Assembly (NCBI GenBank): GCA_024403855.1
Contig: JAKSRC010000013.1
Coordinates: forward strand, 1-55,391
Source of the DNA: Saccharofermentans sp.
GTDB lineage: Bacteria; Bacillota; Clostridia; Saccharofermentanales; Saccharofermentanaceae
Length of the DNA stretch: 55,391 bases
Reading direction: 5' to 3'
The position numbers were made by a program, and so were the translations under genes. A model generated the notes under the pieces. That model was not told where the DNA came from. It was given only the letters and a program-made list of their open reading frames with translations, and did not search any database. Shown here piece after piece: positions 50,521 to 55,391 of the stretch. Numbering within the stretch: the stretch's first letter is position 1; each line of letters begins with the position of its first letter.

Positions 50521-51522
50521 TTATTTCTTGAAAATCTTTACGTCACCGGAAGTTGCATGAATCTCCATGCTGTTTGAGCCATCACCACAAATGTAATTCT
50601 TGCCGTCCTTAATGAAAGGAAACTCACTGTCAAAATCACCACTGGTAATACTTGCTGTAATGGTTAAATCTGAAACCTCAGGAAGTCTTAATACGATTCC
50701 ACCTGAACTACAGCTGATTTTTGACTTTTCAGGAATCTTAACAAGGGAAATATCTGACTTTCCACTTGAAGCTTTGGTTGTAAGGTTTTTCGCGTCTTCA
50801 GCATAAATGGTGATATCACCGGACGAAACATCGACATCAAGATCATTAATCTTGGTAGCCTTTACATCTACTGAACCGGAGGATGCATGGATCTTGGTTT
50901 TGTCGCATGCTCCACACAGATTGAGAGCGACGTTACCGGAAGAAGAATGGACATCGACCGAATCGCATTTGCCATCCTGATTCAGAAAAATGTTTCCGGA
51001 TGAAGCCTTGAGTTCAATTGTTGAAGCGGATAATTCAAGGTTCATATTGCCCGAAGAAGAATGAACGTTGAGACTGTCTGTTGTTGTATTTCTTATGGTA
51101 GTGTCACCTGATGAGACCTTGATAATGAACGAATCAAGAGCCTGGCTCTCAGGCAAAGTAATCTCAAGATCTTTGCTAATGTTATTGAAAGAAATCATAT
51201 TAGAAGAAGCGCAATATCTTACGTAAAGGATTCCATCGTTTACCCAAGTATGCACCTTATGTTCTTCGTCTAAGGGCTTATTAGAAGTCTCATCAACCTT
51301 TACAGTGTCTGTGTCACTTCCCTTTACAGTTACATCACCTGATACATAATCAAGATTGATAGCTGTAATCTTCTCTGTGATCTCGCGATTGCCGGCTGTA
51401 TACTTATCAGCATTTTCATATGTATAGCCGAAAGAATTCATAAATCCAAAGCAGCCAGTAAGGCAAAGTGATGCGGGTAATACTGCAGCTAAAAAGGCTG
51501 CTGTCATTTTACTTTTTTTCAT
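50521..51522 (-). CDS. DUF4097 putative adhesin-like lipoprotein
   Basis: This 333-residue exported protein starts with a lipoprotein signal peptide: MKKSKMTAAFLAAVLPASL then the lipobox LTGC (Cys about 23). The rest is a repetitive beta-structure with recurring SSG and SGD/SGN motifs (for example VHSSSGNVALNL, IHASSGSVDVKA), typical of the DUF4097 beta-helix family. It is the third gene of the ECF operon; its ATG overlaps the end of the anti-sigma gene by 14 bases, with GAGGAGA as ribosome binding site. A cell-surface or envelope-stress output is likely from this context, but no activity can be read. Confidence 0.85.
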   Translation of the reverse strand: MKKSKMTAAFLAAVLPASLCLTGCFGFMNSFGYTYENADKYTAGNREITEKITAINLDYVSGDVTVKGSDTDTVKVDETSNKPLDEEHKVHTWVNDGILYVRYCASSNMISFNNISKDLEITLPESQALDSFIIKVSSGDTTIRNTTTDSLNVHSSSGNMNLELSASTIELKASSGNIFLNQDGKCDSVDVHSSSGNVALNLCGACDKTKIHASSGSVDVKATKINDLDVDVSSGDITIYAEDAKNLTTKASSGKSDISLVKIPEKSKISCSSGGIVLRLPEVSDLTITASITSGDFDSEFPFIKDGKNYICGDGSNSMEIHATSGDVKIFKK

Positions 51523-52477
51523 TTTTCTTGTCTCCTCTAAAAACAGATACTAAAACTCCAATACCTAAAACAATGAGTCCTACGCCTCCGATTGTGAACA
51601 TAAGAGGCAATGTCGGCCCATTCATTACGACGCCTGTGATGCTCTGTGAGCTTGAAGCAAGCGGTGCGAAATGAGCAAGCATTCCTGAAAGGATTCCTAC
51701 TGCGGTAATTGATAATCCGGTCTTTACGCAAGCGTTTGCCTTTAGATATCTCACAATAAGGAAGATTGCCCAGGCCATGCCGACGAGCGGTAATGAGATG
51801 CTTGCTGCCATCGGGAAGAAGACCGCATTCTTTACGAACAAACCGATCGATACCATCATGAGCAAGAAAGTAAATGTATAAGCTCCCATAATGGCAAGTC
51901 CCTTGTGATTCTTAACGTATTCTTTTACAGGTCTTCTGTAAGCAATAAAGGGCGCGAAAAGCATTACCAGTCCAAACAACGTTGACGATGCTGCAACAAA
52001 GAACCAGTGACCGTGGCTATAGATACAGATAACTGCAAAAAGCAAAAGCACACTGGCTGTAAAAGATGCCATCGTTAAGAACATCTTATTTTTCGATACC
52101 ATAAGAGGCACGATAACAATTGATGCCAGAACGAGAATTGACGCTAACACTATAAAGAACCATGTAAGTCCTGAACCTGTTGCAAGATTTACGATTAAGC
52201 AGATCAGAATCGGCAATGCAAAGATCAGTGAGATTATGCTTCCAGCAAATGCTGTCTTCCTCTTAAAGAACTTAGCCTGTGAACTTATGACCTCATCCTT
52301 TTCCTTAACGAGCTTTTCATCTATGGATTTATCACTAAGATTTTTTAACAGTTTCTTGCATTCCGGGCACTCTTCGAGATGCTCATCTACAATTTTTCTG
52401 CTGACTTCACTGCAGATTCCATCTTCGTATAACGGAAGAAGATCCGAGATCAAATCGCAATTATATTTCATATTCAT
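51509..52477 (-). CDS. Transmembrane anti-sigma factor with zinc-finger (zf-HC2) domain
   Basis: The 322-residue protein begins with a zinc-binding anti-sigma domain, where H33, C37 and C40 form the HxxxCxxC of EHLEECPEC and C7 is nearby. Eight or so membrane helices fill the remainder, from about 74. Holding the partner sigma factor at the membrane is the expected role. It overlaps the sigma gene by 17 bases and the DUF4097 gene by 14 bases, so translation is coupled. The polytopic C-terminal part is larger than in simple single-pass anti-sigmas and could sense the membrane. Confidence 0.85.
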   Translation of the reverse strand: MNMKYNCDLISDLLPLYEDGICSEVSRKIVDEHLEECPECKKLLKNLSDKSIDEKLVKEKDEVISSQAKFFKRKTAFAGSIISLIFALPILICLIVNLATGSGLTWFFIVLASILVLASIVIVPLMVSKNKMFLTMASFTASVLLLFAVICIYSHGHWFFVAASSTLFGLVMLFAPFIAYRRPVKEYVKNHKGLAIMGAYTFTFLLMMVSIGLFVKNAVFFPMAASISLPLVGMAWAIFLIVRYLKANACVKTGLSITAVGILSGMLAHFAPLASSSQSITGVVMNGPTLPLMFTIGGVGLIVLGIGVLVSVFRGDKKNEKK

Positions 52478-52955
52478 CCATCCTTTCCTTGATCTTTAAT
52501 CTGGCTCTGTGATACGTAACCCGGGCCCAGGATTCGGTCTTTCCGAAGATTGAACCGATTTCCGCAAATGACAGCTCACCAAATACCCTGAGCTGGAAGA
52601 CTTCCTTATAAGGTTCCTCCAGCCGATGAAGTATGCTGTGGATCTTCAAGGACATTTCCCGGTCTGAGAGTTTTTCTTCCAATCCCTTATCCGTGTACGG
52701 AAGTTCCTCACTCGGTTCGTCGTCCTGTCTTGAATAACGTCTCTTGTCATCAATGAAGATGTTTTTTGCGATAGCACAAAGCCACGTGAAGCTGTCGCTG
52801 TCGCCCTTGAAGCTTTTCTCAGTTGATATCGCCCTGTAAAAAGTCTCCTGGGTTATCTCTTCGGCGCTATTCTTATCCTTGGCAAGCGTCATTACGTATG
52901 AGAACACCTTCATATAAAAGGCTTTATATAGCTTTTCTGCAGTGTTCTTATCCAC
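52461..52955 (-). CDS. ECF-family RNA polymerase sigma factor
   Basis: This 164-residue sigma-70 family factor has region 2 (KVFSYVMTLAKDKNSAEEI; TQETFYRAI; FTWLCAIAKNIFIDD) and region 4 (LEEPYKEVFQLRVFGELS; FAEIGSIFGKTESWARVTYH). There is no region 1 or 3, as in the ECF class. It heads an operon with its anti-sigma factor and a DUF4097 lipoprotein. The promoter at 52991-53018 resembles those used by envelope-stress ECF factors, so autoregulation is likely. Confidence 0.92.
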   Translation of the reverse strand: MDKNTAEKLYKAFYMKVFSYVMTLAKDKNSAEEITQETFYRAISTEKSFKGDSDSFTWLCAIAKNIFIDDKRRYSRQDDEPSEELPYTDKGLEEKLSDREMSLKIHSILHRLEEPYKEVFQLRVFGELSFAEIGSIFGKTESWARVTYHRARLKIKERMDEYEI

Positions 52956-52990
52956 GTATCGACTGACCTTTCTTTATTGATCTCACCTGT

Positions 52991-53018
52991 TAGACGGAGA
53001 AATCTTAAATTCGTTACA
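52991..53018 (-). promoter_or_regulatory. ECF-type autoregulatory promoter
   Basis: On the minus strand TGTAAC (53018-53013), a 16-base spacer and CGTCTA (52996-52991) fit the TGAAAC-N16-CGTC pattern of SigM/SigW-type promoters. It lies about 35 bases upstream of the sigma gene. Confidence 0.75.
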
Positions 53019-53072
53019 AGAAAATTCGAAAAATTTGAAAAAATATTTTTTGTGGTTTGAAAGCCTATATTT

Positions 53073-53933
53073 TCAAGCGTTTTGCGACTTTTTAACACCA
53101 AGAGTTACTCTTGGATTGCCACCATAATCTCTGATAGTCATGACATTTTTAAATCCCGTCTGCTCGAAAACAGCTCTTACCGCCTCACCCTGTTCATATC
53201 CGTGTTCAGCAAAGATCGCGCCGCCATCTTTTAAGACAGCCATCGCGTTTCTGGCAATCGGCCCATAGAAATCAAGGCCATCATCGCCTGCCCTCAAAGC
53301 AAGATCCGGTTCGTAGTCTTTCACTACGCTATCCAGATCTTCCATCTCTGAATTGGTAATGTACGGAGGATTGGTGACGATGAAGTCCAGCTTTTCGAGC
53401 TTCGGGAAGCCATGAAGAATATCACATTCAACTACACTTAATGCGTCAGGACAAATCGCCTGTGACTGAACATTTGCCTTGGATATCCTTAATGCGACAT
53501 CGCTTATATCGACAAGATATCCTTTGACAATTCCTTTATTGCGGCAGATCTCATTTGCGATGGAGATGCCAATGCAGCCGCTTCCCGTGCACAAATCTGC
53601 GAAAACAATGTCTGCGAGGCCGGCATCATAAGAAGGGACATTAAGAAGATCACCTGTGGCCATCGGATTAATCCCAAGAAATTTTAGAGCTGATTCAACA
53701 ACAGTCTCAGTATCTGCTCTTGGGATCAAGACGCCCGGCTCGACCTTATAACACTCTTTATAGAAATGGCGATATCCCAAAATATAAGCGAGAGGCTCGC
53801 CCAAAGCGCGCCTCCTGACAGCTTCTTCCAAAGCTTTTCCTTCTAATTCTTCCTTAAGGATTCTGAAATCAAGTATCGCTTCTTCATCGCCGGAAGCTTC
53901 AAGGAGCTTTAACAGCTCGTCATTACCAGACAT
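53073..53933 (-). CDS. prmC: Release factor glutamine methyltransferase
   Basis: PrmC methylates the GGQ glutamine of peptide release factors RF1 and RF2. The 286 residues contain an N-terminal helical domain (LEGKALEEAVRRRALGEPLAYILG), the FYKECYKVEPGVLIPRADTE substrate region, the SAM-binding FADLCTGSGCIGISIA and the catalytic FIVTNPPYI. The gene overlaps the DUF1385 gene by 11 bases. prfA, its usual downstream neighbour, is not here; the ECF operon follows. Confidence 0.96.
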   Translation of the reverse strand: MSGNDELLKLLEASGDEEAILDFRILKEELEGKALEEAVRRRALGEPLAYILGYRHFYKECYKVEPGVLIPRADTETVVESALKFLGINPMATGDLLNVPSYDAGLADIVFADLCTGSGCIGISIANEICRNKGIVKGYLVDISDVALRISKANVQSQAICPDALSVVECDILHGFPKLEKLDFIVTNPPYITNSEMEDLDSVVKDYEPDLALRAGDDGLDFYGPIARNAMAVLKDGGAIFAEHGYEQGEAVRAVFEQTGFKNVMTIRDYGGNPRVTLGVKKSQNA

Positions 53934-55041
53934 CTTCTTCCTTATTCTCCGGAATGACTGCCTGCATTGAAGCTATGGCAACCTCAACGATTGCCTCGTC
54001 AGGCTCAGCTGTTGTGAACTTCTGGAGCCAGAGACCGGGCTTAGCCATAAGTCTGCAGAACCAGTTTCTGTCATGACGTCCTACGAATCTCAGGATCTCA
54101 AATGAGATAGAGCAGATAACAGGAATTGCAACGAGTCTGATAAGGACATTAACCCACATAGGCTGAGCGCCTGTGAAGATGCCGATTACTGTATAAACAA
54201 TAATTGATAAAGCAAGAACATTGAACATGAAAGATGTTCCGCAACGAGGATGGAAACGAGTCTGCTTCATGACATTCTCGACTGTTAAAGGAAGTCCTGC
54301 CTCATAGCATGCGATTGTCTTGTGCTCGGATCCGTGATAGCGCCATACTCTCTGGATATCCTTAAGCTTTGAAGAGAAGATCAGATACAAAAGGAAAATT
54401 ATGAGTCTTAAAAGACCTTCTACAACACTTGTCAAAGCATTGAACCAGATAAGTTCTCTCAATGTCTCAGGAACGAACTTGAGGGCAAGCTCAACAATAA
54501 GTCTGGGTGCAAGAATAAAAAGACCGACAGACATGAGAATTCCTACAATTGCAGAAATCGTCATCATGAGGTTGAAGTGTCTCTCTGTGAATTCATCAAG
54601 ACGTGACTTCTTAACTTCTTCAGTCTTATCTTCAGGCTTTCCTTCTTCGGAAATATCAGCGGCCTTCATGAGTGCGCCTGTGCCTGTAACGATCATCTTA
54701 TAGAATCTGATGCAGCCTCTTACGAAAGGAACCTTCTCAAAATAAGATGTCTTCTCGCTCTGCTTGATTTCTTCGACATAGATGGTACCGTCACCTTTTC
54801 GAACTGCCATAGCTGTTCTGGAAGGTCCGACCATCATGACACCTTCAATAAGTGCCTGACCGCCAATAGTGGTCTTCTTAAGGGTAACGGGACAATCCTT
54901 GGCCTTTTTCTTTTTAGCTGCTTTAACAGGCTTGGCAGGTTCTTCTTCAGGAACGGTTACTACTTCAGCCTGTTCTTCTGTGTATTGAACTTCTGATAAT
55001 ACATCGGGATCGACCGGTGCCAGATTATTATTTTCAGACAT
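53923..55041 (-). CDS. DUF1385 membrane protein (YqhQ-like)
   Basis: The 372-residue protein has a Lys/Glu-rich N-terminal region (about 1-55), then the DUF1385 core: TTIGGQALIEGVMMVGPSRTAMAVRKGDG, HGSEHKTIACYEAGLPLTVENV, THFHPRCGTSFMF-like RFHPRCGTSFMFNVL and a last FVGRHDRNWFCRLM region. Four to five membrane helices are visible (about 155-180, 212-232, 275-290, 300-318). Function is unsettled. I prefer the ATG at 55041, because GGGGGA lies five bases upstream, over an in-frame ATG at 55062. The pairing with prmC is conserved in Firmicutes. Confidence 0.9.
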   Translation of the reverse strand: MSENNNLAPVDPDVLSEVQYTEEQAEVVTVPEEEPAKPVKAAKKKKAKDCPVTLKKTTIGGQALIEGVMMVGPSRTAMAVRKGDGTIYVEEIKQSEKTSYFEKVPFVRGCIRFYKMIVTGTGALMKAADISEEGKPEDKTEEVKKSRLDEFTERHFNLMMTISAIVGILMSVGLFILAPRLIVELALKFVPETLRELIWFNALTSVVEGLLRLIIFLLYLIFSSKLKDIQRVWRYHGSEHKTIACYEAGLPLTVENVMKQTRFHPRCGTSFMFNVLALSIIVYTVIGIFTGAQPMWVNVLIRLVAIPVICSISFEILRFVGRHDRNWFCRLMAKPGLWLQKFTTAEPDEAIVEVAIASMQAVIPENKEEDVW

Positions 55042-55081
55042 ATAATTCCCCCACAAAGGCATAATTATTCATTCTGATTGG

Positions 55082-55090
55082 ATTATAACA
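55082..55090 (-). promoter_or_regulatory. Extended -10 promoter of the DUF1385-prmC unit
   Basis: On the minus strand TGTTATAAT (55090-55082) lies about 40 bases before the ATG at 55041. No good -35 is seen. Confidence 0.55.
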
Positions 55091-55259
55091 TTTATGAAGC
55101 ACATTGATATTACATACTAAAGGCAAAATAGTATTAGTAGAAAAGGTGCTGCGAGAAAACCTAACTTAAAAACAAGTCTGACTGCTTCTTTTCTCGTGGT
55201 GGTGAAGAGATTATCCGCCTGACCTTGCATTGATGGGATCATCCAGAGGCGTGCTACCT

Positions 55260-55338
55260 CCCGATTTCACCAGAATTTCAAAAATCGTGTCATATTAGGT
55301 AAAAATTCTGAAATTTTCCGAAAATTTCAGAAAAAGTG
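55260..55338 (-). repeat. 79-bp dispersed repeat, copy B (inverted relative to copy A)
   Basis: The reverse complement of this stretch matches 3298-3376 with three C/T differences by eye. It contains the perfect 13-bp palindrome TTCTGAAATTTTC/GAAAATTTCAGAA. No gene is supported in 55091-55391. A long-range 8-bp inverted repeat, CGAGAAAA...TTTTCTCG (55152-55159 with 55189-55196), lies upstream and has no clear role. Confidence 0.8.
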
Positions 55339-55344
55339 AAGTGG

Positions 55345-55391
55345 TAACGTAAAAGTAGACACGTTCTAAAAAAGGTAAACACTTATGTGCC
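55345..55391. other. Window edge with short direct repeats, possible start of a mobile element
   Basis: GTAGACACGTT (55355-55365) and GTAAACACTT (55375-55384) are direct repeats 20 bp apart, reading GTRRACACKT. Repeated motifs of this sort occur at ends of some insertion sequences, for example the IS21 family. The element, if any, lies beyond the window, so this is only a lead. Confidence 0.25.

Overview
This window looks like chromosomal DNA of a low-to-moderate GC member of the Clostridia (Firmicutes). Pointers are the HrcA/CIRCE heat-shock system, SepF, MutS2, an L27 protein carrying the cleavable Firmicutes N-terminal extension next to its protease Prp, a FabT-like regulator beside an acyl carrier protein, a GAACnnnnGTTC-type SOS box, strong GGAGG ribosome binding sites and frequent TTG/GTG starts. 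Several neighbourhoods (methionine-gamma-lyase-like/HlyD-like/YggS/SepF; L21-Prp-L27-Obg; DUF1385-PrmC; DnaE-PfkA) are familiar from gut and rumen Clostridia. The species cannot be named from this sequence alone.

Layout. 1-3200: a small membrane protein gene, a tRNA-Leu(UAG), a GNAT acetyltransferase and a membrane-anchored double zinc-ribbon protein. 3200-3500: a repeat-bearing intergenic region. 3521-11036 (minus): hisS-aspS-lepB-lepA plus a HerA-like ATPase. 11040-11440: an unusual non-coding block with two sets of palindromic units spaced about 52 bp. 11465-19468 (minus): the heat-shock operon hrcA-grpE-clpP-dnaK-dnaJ-prmA-pepC, driven from a sigma-A promoter overlapping CIRCE, with strong hairpins between some cistrons. 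19619-22342 (plus): a HAD phosphatase, a LarA-type lactate racemase and a PAP2 phosphatase. 22382-28029 (minus): a DUF47/PhoU-like protein, sepF, yggS, an HlyD-like protein and an ynbB-like PLP enzyme. 28102-29897 (minus): a lipid kinase, an acyl carrier protein and a FabT-like repressor with its probable operator. 29926-34491 (minus): a CPBP protease, mutS2 and pfkA. 34553-41059 (minus): sir2, dnaE and uvrB, headed by an SOS box. 41089-44945 (minus): alkD-like gene, DUF212 gene, obgE, rpmA, prp and rplU with an L21-type leader. 44981-48546 (minus): a membrane protein of unknown function, murC and ybaK. 48685-49524 (plus): a VOC-domain protein. 49632-53018 (minus): a small membrane protein and an ECF sigma/anti-sigma/DUF4097 operon with a recognisable ECF promoter. 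53073-55041 (minus): prmC and a DUF1385 protein. 55200-55391: a repeat-rich edge.

Most of the window is core housekeeping: translation, protein folding and quality control, cell division and envelope synthesis, DNA repair and replication. The regulatory sites fit the genes they head: CIRCE for chaperones, an SOS box for uvrB-dnaE, a TTTGAnnnTCAAA palindrome for the FabT-like gene, and a TGTAAC/CGTCTA promoter for the ECF operon.

No defence island, CRISPR array, prophage or complete insertion sequence was seen. The least explained DNA is (i) the two sets of ~52-bp-period palindromes at 11067-11360, (ii) a 79-bp element present in opposite orientation near both ends of the window (3298-3376 and 55260-55338), and (iii) two similar small membrane proteins (97-633 and 49632-50258), each preceded by a short reading frame that overlaps its start codon.
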